The notes under the pieces: generated by a model
Told to the model about the DNA's origin: nothing
The model's database searches: none
Seen by the model: only the letters and a program-made list of their open reading frames with translations
Shown here: positions 36,913 through 51,701 of the stretch, piece by piece
How the letters are laid out: every line of letters starts with the position of its first letter
How positions within the stretch are numbered: position 1 is the stretch's first letter
DNA from: Paralichthys olivaceus
Lineage: Eukaryota > Chordata > Actinopteri > Pleuronectiformes > Paralichthyidae
Assembly (NCBI RefSeq): GCF_024713975.1
Contig: NC_091100.1
Coordinates: 23,635,501-23,699,500 of the forward strand
DNA length: 64,000 bases
Direction: 5' to 3'
Made by a program: the position numbers and the translations under genes

Positions 36913-37290
36913 TGTTTATAAGGTAGGTCACTTTTTTTAAATCAGCTTGACAAGCCTGTACCGTAATGTTAAGAAACAATGCGCACAGCGTGTTATGATT
37001 AGGAAGTAAGTAAGTGTGATCGTGTGTTTCATAGAGGAAGCTCGCTCGTGTTCAAGTCCTCCACGTTCAACCCACTTGAGAACGGGTGTAGCTTCACCTT
37101 TACAACCACAGCGGCCCTCCAAATGACTTTAGCGACGACTTTATTTTTAATCTCCGCCATTTGAAATTTCGCTAACTCTGAACTTTTTGAGTTTCCGGAC
37201 AGGAAGGCTGCTGCGCTCGTGTTTCGTGGTAAGTTCGTCTCCACACCTTCAATGAATTTTAGAAACACAACTACAGCGTAAAATGTCAGC

Positions 37291-37352
37291 GTCCAGCTGC
37301 GTTAGCATCCAGCCGCGTTAGCATCCAGCCGTGTTAGCATCCAGCCGCGTTG
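37291..37352 (+). repeat. 16-bp minisatellite (gttagcatccagccgc)
   Basis: About four head-to-tail copies of gttagcatccagccgc with one or two base changes. It is CpG-rich compared with its surroundings. Confidence 0.85.
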
Positions 37353-37499
37353 GCCCCACACACTGGTTGGCACCTTTATATACAGTCTATGTTTGGCACC
37401 AGAGAGCGGATAGCCGCTAGCAGCCGTTATCAGGACGTGACGTAAATATTGTGCGCATTGCGCCGCTCGTGCCTTCATGTTTAATGTTTATGTTCTTAA

Positions 37500-39086
37500 C
37501 CCTTTCACTTCCTGCTCCACCGTTTGGTCGAGCACATTTGGAGTCACTTTATCTAACTGAGTGTTGAAATCAGTTCAGCCTGATTGAGCCATCTCTGCTG
37601 TTCGACTGAAGTTTGTTATGCCCCCAAAACAATCCATTAGATGTTACTGCGTCTTAAAATTGTAGATGTGTCCATTTCCCCTCGAACAAGGAGGTAAGGC
37701 ATGAAAATCAATTTTGAAATTTTGAACGGTAAGCATATATTAAGACATACCATGCTGTCAGAGGCTTCAATGAACAGAACTATTTTTACTTATTGCCACA
37801 AAACAAGTCGAACAAATGTGTAAGAATGTTTTGAAAATGACCTCAACCAAACGGTAGATTTGTCAGTTTATGGTAAAACTAGCAACATTAATTATTATGA
37901 TTAAAGTTGACTATTTGGGATGAAATAAAAACTCTAGATTATTTATTTTCGTCAATATGAAAGATTTAATGTTATTCCATCATAAATATGTTGAAATAGT
38001 TTCCTAAGTTTGGAGTTTTTCTCACTTTGAGAGGTTTTCAAAGTAGATATGCTAAATATCCAGAACGTATATGTGAAAAAGTTTACAAACATTTTCAAGT
38101 ACTGGTAGTGCGACTACTTCCATTTTTACAAAATGACACATGCTGCAATACAAATATTACTACAATTCTAAGAGAATGTGGTTTTTAATATCTTTATTTT
38201 TTTCTCAAAAAAATTTAAATAATTAGATGGATGCTAAAACATTTTATGGTGCAAGACCACACACTTTTCTGGCTCTTGTACCAGAAAATCCTCAAGACTC
38301 TGATGGCGATCTGAGTGAGGACGATGACCAAATAAATGATCCTAATTATCGGCAAACACAAGCAGAGCTGAGTGGTGACAGCTCCTTTGAATCATTGGAT
38401 GAAGAAGACTCTTCCTCAACAAGCAGATCTACAGAGCTGCCTCGTAAAAAAAAGGCAAACAAACCTTAAAAACTGTTTTCATGGAGGAGCCAGAGGCCAC
38501 CTCTGACCCAAGTCCCCCCTCAGACTCAAACATACTCAAACAAATTATTTGTGCTGTTGCACCACCACACAGTTGAAATATGTTGAGACAATTTTTTCCC
38601 TGTATATTGCAATATTTGTTCAGTTTTTGAGAATGTTTTGCACTGTAGCATACAAATAGAAGTATCTATTTGAAGAATTGTTGCTGTTGCATCTCAGCTT
38701 GCATGAGGTCAACATAAAAAGTTAAAATTGAACTTTTTCTTGTTTTTACAATATTTTCCATTGTTAATTTGAAAATTTGCAGTGTTCTATGGCATATTAC
38801 CGTGGATAAAGTGGGTCCAATGCCTAAAACATGTGTGTTTTTGTTGTGTATTTCTTCATAAATTAGCATTATATTTGATTTTTTCCCCCTGTTTTTGCTA
38901 TTTTTATGAATTTTGGTACTTTAACCATGAAATGACATCTCAACCGTTTGGTAGAGGGCTATATTTTAAAAACTATGAGGTCAGTAAAAAAAAAAATTTG
39001 ATTCTGGTTATTATTGACTCAAATGAATAAGAAATGCAAAAAAATAATTTTTCCAAAGCTTTTTTCTTGGTGGGGTTGTTAAAGGG
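37500..39086 (+). mobile_element. piggyBac-like element, internally deleted
   Basis: The left end is TTAA followed by CCCTTTCACTTCC. The right end, read inverted, is CCCTTTAACAACCCC next to TTGA/TTCAA. So there is a CCCTTT terminal inverted repeat and an almost intact TTAA target site, as in piggyBac. ACCGTTTGGT occurs at 37518 and 38941 and its reverse complement at 37847 (approximate), a spread that could be transposase-binding subterminal repeats. The only reading frame is the acidic 80-codon one at 38227-38469. The catalytic DDD domain is missing. Confidence 0.5.
38227..38469 (+). pseudogene. Remnant N-terminus of a piggyBac-like transposase
   Basis: An 80-codon frame from ATG to TAA: an aromatic/proline start (MDAKTFYGARPHTFLALVP), an acidic serine-rich middle (DSDGDLSEDDDQINDPNY and SSFESLDEEDSSSTSR) and a short basic end (RKKKANKP). 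piggyBac-family transposases typically begin with such an acidic, low-complexity region before the catalytic domain, which is absent here. Whether it is expressed is unknown. Confidence 0.4.
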
Positions 39087-39099
39087 TTGAATTTATTTT

Positions 39100-40540
39100 A
39101 ATTTCGGATCCTCGATGAAGTCCACAGCATTAGACTTGATAGGAAACAAAATGAATGTAATAGAACCACAGCATTGATCCCAGAGGTATGGAAGCATATT
39201 GCTGTCACGTCAGATCAGTATAACACTATAACATGGGAAGTTTACTGTTATCATATCATCAGGTCTTGGGTAGAGGTAAACTTCCCATTATGTTCACTGT
39301 GGCTGACTCAAAACACTGTGGTAAAGTTGACAAGATGTCCAGAGATCCTGACTTTTTGGATCAATAACTAATAAATGAAATATTGTTAAAACACAAGCAA
39401 ACCCTGCCTGAACCAGAATGAGGTATCCAACCAGCTATAGCTTTATTTTCCATCAAAACAAGTTTAATCCTGTGAGGAGGAAAACCAATACAGTAGGCGT
39501 GAGACGAGTGCAACGCCAAAAACACACACTGCAAAAATATTCAATATATTCACTCCTGTGCAGTGTAGGGTTACTAAAATCAATAGACATACATGGTCTC
39601 TTCCTGGTTATATCAATTGGTATGTGTATTGCTGTCACTCCAGAAAAACTAAATATGAGAAATATCTCTTTATAACATAAAACTTCTCATGTTATAAGGT
39701 GATAATGATCGTTGTTTCTTTTTCTGGTGTGACATCAGTACTCTTCCATTCAGAAGCCTAAATCATTTAAAATAAAATGGTCTTCTACCTCAAATTTGTG
39801 AAAGTGATTGTCATTCTCTGCTCATGAAGAAGAGTGTAAAACTACAACCTTCACTCAAGCAAAAACATGTGTCTCATGATAGTTATCCATATCAACTGAA
39901 CAGTTTTATTGAATATACATTTTCTGCCACATCACCCAGTAAGTTTTGCAGAAATAAGAATGACTTTTGAAAACAAGCATACTGTATATATCTTTTTGTG
40001 GTAGAGACACTTACTTTCTGGATTTTAGCTCCTGTCAAAATAAGCAATCTGCTGGTTTCCTAGTGGAATCTTTGCATCAGGTTTTACAGTAATTTAAGTT
40101 TTGAGTTGCATACCACAAAGCTTTTCCATTTTAGGAATATGTCAAAAATACGATCTATTTGAACTCCTGAAGACGTTGAGACCACTCCACGTGCCTTCAT
40201 CTGATCACATCTGGATGCGATATACAGTAGAGCTTTTCCCTCCTATACTTTGATTGAAATATCTTTCAACGGTCATAACTTTTATAACTATTCTCTTTAA
40301 TTTTGAGGATTTTATGACTCTGATTTGGAAAAAGTGCTCCATAAAAAAGATGATAATTATATTATAATAATCAAAACAATTCCAATAGGGTCCTCGCACT
40401 GTCGGTGCTCGGGCCCTAATAATGATTACAAAAATATGTTCCTTTCAATCAAGACAGCTGTTGTTGAGTAGCACAGTTGAACATTAACTCGTAGCTTCTG
40501 TTTTTTTTTTTTTTTTACACTCATTATCTTCTCATCTTTT
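39100..40540. other. Non-coding interval before the NLR gene, with a teleost MITE end
   Basis: AT-rich with no exon I can support. A perfect 13-bp inverted repeat with a 30-nt loop is present (ATGGGAAGTTTAC at 39233-39245; GTAAACTTCCCAT at 39276-39288). The stretch ending 'gtcctcgcactgtcggtgct' then 'cgggccctaata' (about 40389-40421) matches the terminus of a MITE family that is very common in percomorphs. Its other end is not clear. Undetected 5' exons of the NLR gene could lie here. Confidence 0.5.
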
Positions 40541-40560
40541 CAGGAACCCCTGCCTCTGTG

Positions 40561-43500
40561 ATGGAGCATCAAACCATTCTCAAAACAATTCTTGAGGACA
40601 AATATCAGATACTATATGATGGAAGAATACTGCCTTCAAGACTTTGCTACCGGGATCTCAAACAGGACTACCAATTTTCTGATTTGGACCAGCAAGAGTT
40701 TCGATATGTTGAATATTCCTGCGCTCACCCTTACATAACTGTCCCGCTCACTGATATTTTATCATGTGACTGCAAACATAAAAGCAGCAAAAAAACCATC
40801 ATCACTCTTGGAGTGTGTGGAGTTGGAAAATCCACAGCTGTGCAAAGCTGTGCTCTGGAATGGGCTGAGGGGACAGGGTACCAGGATATCCACCTCATCT
40901 TCCCTATCACATTCTGGGAGTTAAATAAGGTGAAATGCAAATTGACTTTGATCTCACTTCTACAGTTACTTTTCCCAGGAGTGAAGGAGATTGACGCTTC
41001 CAGTCTAAATCGAAAGGACGTGTGGTTCGTCTTTGATGGACTGGATGAGTTTCATCGCCAGCTAAAATTTGACACTCCGCCAGTGAGGGATGTTTTTGAA
41101 GTAGCTACTGTGGATGTACTCATAACCAGCTTGATCAGGGGGACTTTGCTTCCCAATGCTCACATCTGGATAACAAGCGGGTATGCAGCAGCAGGACAAA
41201 TCCCTGGTGACTACTTGCTTAAAGAGACTCAAGTACAAGGATTCAGTGATGTACAGAAGGTGGAGATGTTCCACCTACTTCTGGATAATATTGATCTGGC
41301 TAACAGAGCAATGGACCATGTGAAAATCTCCTGGAGTCTTGCCTCCCTTTGTCTGATACCTCCAATCTGCATCACCATGGCACTTGTTTTGCAGAGTCAT
41401 GTACGTAATGAACAGAATGTATTTAAAATCAATCCTTTAAATCTGACCCAGATTTACTCAAATCTAATGAAAACATCAAACTCTGACATTATTGCCAAGC
41501 TGAAAAAGATGGCACTGCTTCGGTTGACAGAGCGAAACGTAATTTATGAGGAAGATCTTTTAAAGAGTGACATAAGTGCAAAGGAAGCGTCCGCTTTTGC
41601 CAAGAAATGTCCGCTTATGTTGAGAGAAGAGAAAGGGGTGTTTACCACAGTGTTCCGCTTCGGTCACTCAAGCATTCGGGATTTCTTCGCTGCATGTGCT
41701 AAAGTGGACGAAATTCAAGCATCATCTTTCCCGCCTACTTATTGTCAGACTATCTTGGACGAGGCATTGAAAAGTGATGCAGGGAAAATGGATGTCTTCC
41801 TACGTTTCATATTTGGTCTTCTTAAAGAGCGTCACATGTTTACGCCCGATCATCAGCTGCTTAAATACACCAAGAAGAAGATCCTTGAGAAAGTTATGAC
41901 TTCGAGGGCAGTGGGTCTGCTCCATTGTCTGAAGGAATATGACCGCAAAGCTTTCGTGCATGAGATCAAGCTCTTCCTAAAGTATGGCTTGTCTCCAATT
42001 GAGGGTTTCGCACAATTGCATTGGCATTTCTTGATCCAAAGGACCACCGCTTATGATTGGAAGAGGCAGTTATTTGTGATGGATGTATCCATGAGAAGTG
42101 ATGAATGTCTCCTCCTAGACCTACCAGCCCTCATGAAATCAACAAAAGTCATGTAAGTTTTTTTCAATTGGATTCAGCCATTTACATTCCACACATGCTT
42201 GTGCATCTACACATTGGTTTGCTTTCTGTTCCAGCAGAATACATTTGAAATTAGGTATTTTAATGTGTCGCCTCACCCATATCACAAAAATATAACTGCT
42301 TTACATACCCACTTTGGTAATCAGATGTATATTACCCAAGGAAATCAAATTTCCTTTAGTTTCTATCATCATTTCTACACAGTGAACCTCTGAAAATAAA
42401 GTTTAACTTTTCCTTCTCATTGTTTAACACTATATCCTCATTCATCGTACAAGTCTTGGAAGACACAGACTCAACTCAGCACATGAGAAAGACCGTTAAT
42501 AAATCAATTTGCTGTTAAATAATTTGTGCTTTGTATTGTTAATTAATCGTAGTATGCTATAATTTCTTTTTCTTAATGCCTGTGGCACAAAGATGTCAGT
42601 TGCATGGTGGGTCAATACATATAGCTTGTAGCTTCAAAACAGCTGGACTCTAGATTTTAGCAAATCAAATAAATTAAATGTATAGATCATTTAGAGTGAT
42701 TGTTGACAGCATCAGCTCTGTGTGTGTGCAAGTAAGTGAAAATACAGTATTTAAGGAAACTGTTAGTTGGTGTAACAGTGTGGCTGATGGTGTGTTCATA
42801 CAGTTTTTGGAAAATGAAGGAGATCAATTGGAATATTACCAGCCATCCTTCAACATGCTCACCATTTCCCCCTGTGTCAGTAACTCTCTTCTCCTCTCAG
42901 GCTGCGATTCTCTAACCTGACAGACAAGTGTTGTCCAGCTTTGGCAGCAGTTCTGAGCTCAACTGAGTCATTCGTGAAAGAGCTGGACCTAGGATACAAC
43001 AACATCAGTGACAGTGGAGTGAAGACACTCGTGGAGGGGCTGAACAGTCCAAAGTGCAGACTGAGATCGCTCAGTTTGCAAGGCTGTGAAGTGACCTCCC
43101 AAGGCAGTAAATACCTGGCCACCGCCCTGAGACAGTCCCAGAGACTGCGGCAGCTGGATCTCAGCAGGAATAACATAGGAGACGATGGACCACATAACCT
43201 TTCAAATGGTTTGAGATCTCCTGAATGCCAGCTATCAGTACTCAAGTAAGTATCATCAAATAAACTGAACTTTTTTTCTCAAAGGATTTTTAAAATCCTC
43301 ATTTTTTTCAGTTTATTTGCACATAAACTGATGATTAAAATGACACAGATAAGAGCATTTTCTGGCATGAAAGAAATCGTAGAATCAGCTACAAAGCAAA
43401 CTTACTCTGTGGGTTGCAGACAGTTTCCTCATTGCTCTAAATATTTCTGTTGTGTTGTCTTTGTCCTTGTAGACTATCACAGTGCAACATTGAGCAGAGG

Positions 43501-46338
43501 GGCTGCTCCTATCTGGCCTCAGCTCTGGAGAAGAACCCCGACCAACTGACAGTGTTAGATCTAAGCATCAATATGATCGGAGACAAGGGGGCCAATGAGA
43601 TCTTTAAAAAGTTTGATATTTCACAGCTGACAAAGCTGGAGTGAGTATGACTTAATATACAGCCTGCAGCAACGTTGGATGCATTTCAGGGTTACTGTAT
43701 AACATTTTGCATCTGCTCACATCTCTGCGACAGGATGTACCACTGTGGCCTCACCGCGTCAAGCTGCAAAGGCATCGGGGAAGCTCTGAGGAGTGAAGGA
43801 AGCACCCTGGTGGAACTCAACCTGAGCAACAACAACTTGGAAGATGACGGGTTTACGCTCCTCTGCTTTGGCAAGCATGCATGGTGTTGTTTGGAAAAAC
43901 TCAAGTGAGGAAGCCTCAGTCTCTCTTTTTTTCACTTTAACTGCTTTCAGGCATGCTTTGAACTCTGGAAATCTCCTGAAATTATATGGAGGGTCTGTAT
44001 GTGAGAATGCAAATGTCTGGGTCAATTGCGAGAGACATTCTCCAGAGTTTTTCCCTCAAACCTCCCTGTTAAGAACACAGTAGCAGATAGTCCAGAGAAT
44101 TCACTGTGAGCGAGTGCATGGATGATGACGCGCAGCTGCAACACAGTAGAAATATCTGAGAATGAAAAAGAGGACACATATAAGACAGCAAAGAAGATCT
44201 CAGCTTGGAAAGATGAGATTCGTGGGCTTTTGGTGATGCGGGCTGACACTGGTGTGATGTGCTATAAACAAATCACATGATCTCTGCAGTGAAATTCATA
44301 GGTAAAGTGCTGCCTGTTGCATGCTGCGCCACCCCTCTCCTGAATGCGCTGTAAACTTCAGCAGAGAGCCTCCTACTGCGTTGTTCATGTGTGAAAGGCA
44401 AACTGTGGAGAAAGTCCGGATCTCGTTGTCTAAAGAGGCTTAAATGAAATTAAAATACTTCTTTTCTTTTTCACAGCTTCAAGTTTTTATGAGATAATGA
44501 CTTTTTCTTCAGCATCCAACTAAAATGCTCACATATCAATCACTTAATTTGCTCAAACCATTAGCCAATGACATTCTCTTTATTTCCCCTCAGCGTCTCA
44601 AGATGTGGAATCACTGCACTCAGTTGTAGCGCTTTGTCTTATATGCTTTGTACACTGCCACGGTACTTCTTTGAAACGACGCCCCCAATTCTGTTCCACC
44701 CAATCCACCTGATGGACCTCAACCTCAGCATGAACAACGTCGGAGATGAAGGAATCAAATATTTTTTGGATGGACTGAAGAATCCCTACAGCCACCTGAA
44801 AATTCTCAAGTGAATCATTTTTTAATCAAAATTCATGACAATACATTTGTAGTGTTGTTTTGAGAACAGTTTGTCGTAACGTTGCTTTTTTTTTGTTTCA
44901 CGTCAGCCTCAGCCGCTGCAGCCTCACTCAAGACTGCTGCGCTGAGCTTGCATCAACATTTTCATCAAAGGATAGCTGCATGACTGATCTGGATCTGTCT
45001 GAAAATGACCTGCAGGACAAGGGAGTAAGGAAACTCTGCGTGGGACTCAGAAACCCTCAGTGTAAACTTGAGAAGCTGTCGTAAGTTCTTTATTTACTTT
45101 TTTCACTTGTCAAAGAAGTTACTCCCCCAAAATATAAATGTATTCTTTTCAGTTAAAACGTGTGATGAGTTTTACTCCAAGGAACTAGCAGTTACTATAT
45201 TTGTAATACTTCAAAGAGATTGTGCAGCATCGTCTTTGTTGCACATTGCAAGTGTCCGTCAAATATTCATCCATTATCAATGCTGTTCATCCACCAAGTG
45301 TTGCCAATCTCAGCTGACACTGGGCGAGAGGCATATTACACCCTGGAGAGGTCAGTCCAAAAACTAGATGTGTAATCAATATTTATGTGATACATTTTAT
45401 ATCAAAATCAATTCAAATAGTATGAGTAGTATGAATAGTACAGAAATATATATATATGTCTGTGTTAAAGTTGCTGATATATGAGAATATAAAAACTTTT
45501 ATTTTACAAAATGAACAATGAAGACAAGATGTGCATTTCTTTTTCAGAATTTGGTTTATTCTATGTATATTTTCTTGACTCAACCTCTATATATTCGGTT
45601 GTAATTGATTTTTATTCGCATTCTGTTGTCAAAATATGAACAGCCACTCTCCCTATGTTTTATTGACTAGTGATAGCAAACATCACCACAATGTGGCCTC
45701 ACTCAGAATCTCGATGCATACAGTGTTAGGACATGTACAGTTTGTGTATTTTGTAGACACTGATTTTGTTGCTCTGTGTTTAGGTTTAGGGGATATAGTT
45801 GTTATAGGCCTTAAACTGAGCCTCTCCCTGTTTTTAATCAAGTATATCCTGTCCACATTGACAAAACTTAGTTTAATTTGTGACCTTGTCTTATCTGTAT
45901 TATCAATCGGCAACATGGTGGGTTTGAAGAGGTTAAAAAAATGGAAGATAACCTAGTTCATTTATTGGACTGTGAACTTGTAACGTTTAAGTGAGCTGGT
46001 GTCAAGAAAGATCTCCTGGACTTGTTTTGTTTCTCTCCAGACTGCGGACCTGTGGCCTGACCTCGAAGAGCATTCAGTACCTGATGAGTGCCCTGAGGTC
46101 CAATCCCAAATATCTGGCAGAGCTACATCTGATGGGCAACAGGCTGGAGGACCCGGAAATCAGAGCGCTCCTGGACCTAACAAAGAACCAAACATACGAA
46201 CTGCAAACAACAGAGTAAGTCCAGATATCTATGGATAATGGTTTTTCAATATCTCAGCAGGTATAAATAATATATCACATCAAACAGAAACTAAAATGTT
46301 ACTTTTCTTTCTTTCTTTTCAGTTTGTCACAAGATTGA
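40561..46338 (+). CDS. NLR-family protein (NACHT plus leucine-rich repeats), NLRC3/NLRP-like
   Basis: Cytosolic innate-immune receptor architecture. Exons joining in phase (all phase 2 after the first): 40544-42152 (first ATG 40561), 42901-43245, 43473-43640, 43734-43904, 44594-44809, 44907-45080, 46041-46214, 46323-46338. They give 951 aa from this ATG. The NACHT has Walker A GVCGVGKST (84-92) and Walker B VWFVFDGLDEF (154-164). The usual fish sensor-1 motif TSRPAAANQIP reads TSGYAAAGQIP (205-215). FGHSSIRDFFAACA (about 367-380) matches the winged-helix/HD2 block. About 14 RI-type LRRs follow; exon 5 of this list carries an insert of about 15 residues. No B30.2 domain follows. An acceptor at 40543/40544 implies an upstream exon, so an N-terminal domain may be missed. 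Confidence 0.88.
45305..45360 (+). repeat. Dispersed repeat fragment in NLR intron
   Basis: 'actgggcgagaggcatatta' followed by 'caccctggagaggtcagtcc' matches the familiar fish motif GGGCGAGAGGCGGGGTACACCC and onward. Short and diverged. Confidence 0.5.
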
Positions 46339-46597
46339 GTAAAGCAGAGTTACGGGCTCAAAATCATAAGTCACAATCAGCTGCCACCACGATCTAGAAT
46401 CATCCACAAATTCTTACTGAACAAGTGTTTTCTGTGCCGGACACGATGAGGCTGCATAAAACAGACAAAGGGAAATGAATGTATGAATGATGTTGTCATT
46501 AATCTACTCTTGTGCCTGTACATATTCATTATTTTTTACCATAGGCTGTTGTTTGTTATGACGCAGACCTACAATTCACATGTTTTCTCAGTCACCA

Positions 46598-46603
46598 AAT
46601 AAA
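46598..46603 (+). terminator. NLR gene poly(A) signal
   Basis: AATAAA 260 nt after the stop, followed by TG-rich sequence. It lies only about 100-200 nt upstream of the likely first exon of eef1a. Confidence 0.65.
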
Positions 46604-46639
46604 TAGTTTCTGTTCAGTGCTGTGTGGAGCTGGTTCATT

Positions 46640-46806
46640 CCTGTGTTGTAGCAGGACCCCGCCTAGTGGCCAGTTCTCGCAGTTTCAGTCAGTGACGCGT
46701 TTGACGCTGGAGGTCCCTGCGCTGCATCTGAGTCCGTCCTGCACAACCGGCAGCGTCTCCTGTGTCCTCACCGCAGAGCAGCAGTGAACGCACCTCAGAG
46801 GACAAG
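46640..46806 (+). promoter_or_regulatory. Promoter and non-coding first exon of eef1a
   Basis: A CpG-rich island begins near 46650. A candidate 5'UTR exon ends at 46806 in CAAG|gtaggt. The matching acceptor is tctcacag|TACC at 48700/48701, 21 nt before the start codon. A long first intron (about 1.9 kb) and a non-coding first exon are the normal eEF1A1 plan. No TATA box is clear and the cap site is not resolvable. Confidence 0.55.
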
Positions 46807-47878
46807 GTAGGTTACAGGATGTATTCAGGTGCAACCCCCCAAAAAAACCACACAGGCTTCACCTCCACATCCTCTGACAGACGCTTTGCAAGCAGCAGCT
46901 GTCCTCGGGGACGTTTCTGTCAGGTGTTGCGTCTGTATGTGCGGGACACTGAGAGAAGGAGTTGGATGCTGCGTGCTTCCGCTGTTATGCAGATATGATG
47001 GCATGTAAAGTGCAGCGGGGTGTGGGGTTGGCACCACCGCGGGCTGCTCGGCAGACTGGGCCTGTGTGGCGCAGTTTCAGCGGGGAGATAACTCATGTGA
47101 CAGTTCATCGTCATCCTGCTGCCACAGTCTCATCACCGCTGTGTGTGCACGCTGCTGACACATGGAGAGACAAGTGCGCGTCTCTCCGTTACCGCAGTGT
47201 CCCACACGACACGCTCTCTCTGCCGCGGATCGAAACTGCACCAGGTTTCTGGATGGAAGCAGTCGATCGTTTTGAAAAGTCCCGACACCAGCAGGTATCC
47301 GGGCTGTCGCACTGTGACGTTGTTGTGTTGGTTGCCATTGAAAACACTCAACAAGAAATAGTTGAATATCTTTAACAGTCAATGATCTGAACCACACAAA
47401 TGATCCAAATGAGATGATTGTTATTATTAATCATCTCAGAATGGTTTCCCCCCTGTTAGTATGGTTTGTAGGTTGTCCTTATTTATGAAAACGGGAAACA
47501 CAAAGAACATTTGTTTGATTGAACTCAAAGTTCACGCGCAGGTTGAAACCGTGCAGACCGGTGTTGCGTTGTGCGTGCTCGGAGAGAAGTGCATACACTA
47601 GCGGGAGCGCGCACTCCTACAGCGGAAAGACGCCATCAGACTTCAAGCGATGCGCTGCATTGATAATTAAGAAGGATTGTATAATGTGGGTTGTTAGCGA
47701 TGAGAAGTGATCCGATGCCTATTGTTCATGAATGTTTAGCTGCAGTTGTCTTCCTGCCTGAAAACAGGGGGGGGGGGGGGGGCATTTCGCAGCAAATCCA
47801 AAATCTTGCCAAATAATACATTTTAATAAAATGCTCAATGAAAACGATTATGACAAGAAAGTTGCAAATGATATGAAG

Positions 47879-47980
47879 GTACCTCACCCTCCCCTTCCAA
47901 ACTGTTTAAAGCTTTAGTGTGTAGAATTTAGTGACATCTAGTGGTGAAGTTGCATGTTGCAGCTGAATACCCCTCACCGG
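47879..47980 (+). repeat. Partial copy of the 7249-7614 element in eef1a intron 1
   Basis: Carries TTAAA (47906), then 'gtgtgtagaatttagtgaca', 'tctagtggtgaagttgcatg' and 'ttgcagctgaatacccctca', the left half of the element at 7249. It then diverges and the right terminal repeat is missing. An internal piece ('cctcaccctccccttccaaa') sits in front of the left end, so the copy is rearranged. Confidence 0.7.
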
Positions 47981-48715
47981 TTAAAACGGTGTGAATCATG
48001 TTGGGGCCTCCCCAGTCACGAGATCTCAACATGTTTTAACCATCTATCTTTTTCTTCTTCTATCTATTTTAGACTGACATGTTAGATGTTGCTCCCCATC
48101 ACCAACACTAAACACCGCATGAGGAAATGTGTGTGAGTTTCACAGTCTTGTAATGCCAAGGTGCATTGATGCTGTTATAGCAGCTCATGATGGCTCAACT
48201 CTTGATGTTTGTCTTTCCTTTAACTTGTCCCCATCTGTTTCTCAATGTTAAGGCAGTGGTGTTATTCTGAGTTGATCAGAGCCAAGTTTATATGTAAGAA
48301 GAAGATTTCTCTTGCAGCTGCTTGAATATTTAGGTCATCAGCTTGTGTCCTTACAGTTAAACTAGAGCAGATACAATTCCTCTACCTACTGTACATCGTG
48401 TAGGTTGAACATGATTTGGGGTTTTGAACAATACACATCTTCTCTGCTCAGGTTAATAACAGAGCCACTATTTAGTAATGTAACACAAGTTACCCGTTCT
48501 GTACACACATCATGGTTGTTAACTCTCTGTACTCTGGCAGCAGTAGCTTTAACCTTCACTGCGGGTTAGATAAATACACTATCATGTTTTATGGACACAA
48601 ACGTAAGTGCAATCCTGATGTTGTTCTGCACTGCTCTGTTTTTTTTTTCAGTTGTCTAATTTAATGAATGCTGTTATACTTGTTTGCTTGAATCTCACAG
48701 TACCTTCCAGACTGA

Positions 48716-51701
<2,986 letters not shown>

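Noticed and set aside
46962-47397. Overlapping long frames on both strands in eef1a intron 1.
   Set aside because: They lie in the CpG island and no protein family is recognisable on either strand. GC bias explains them.
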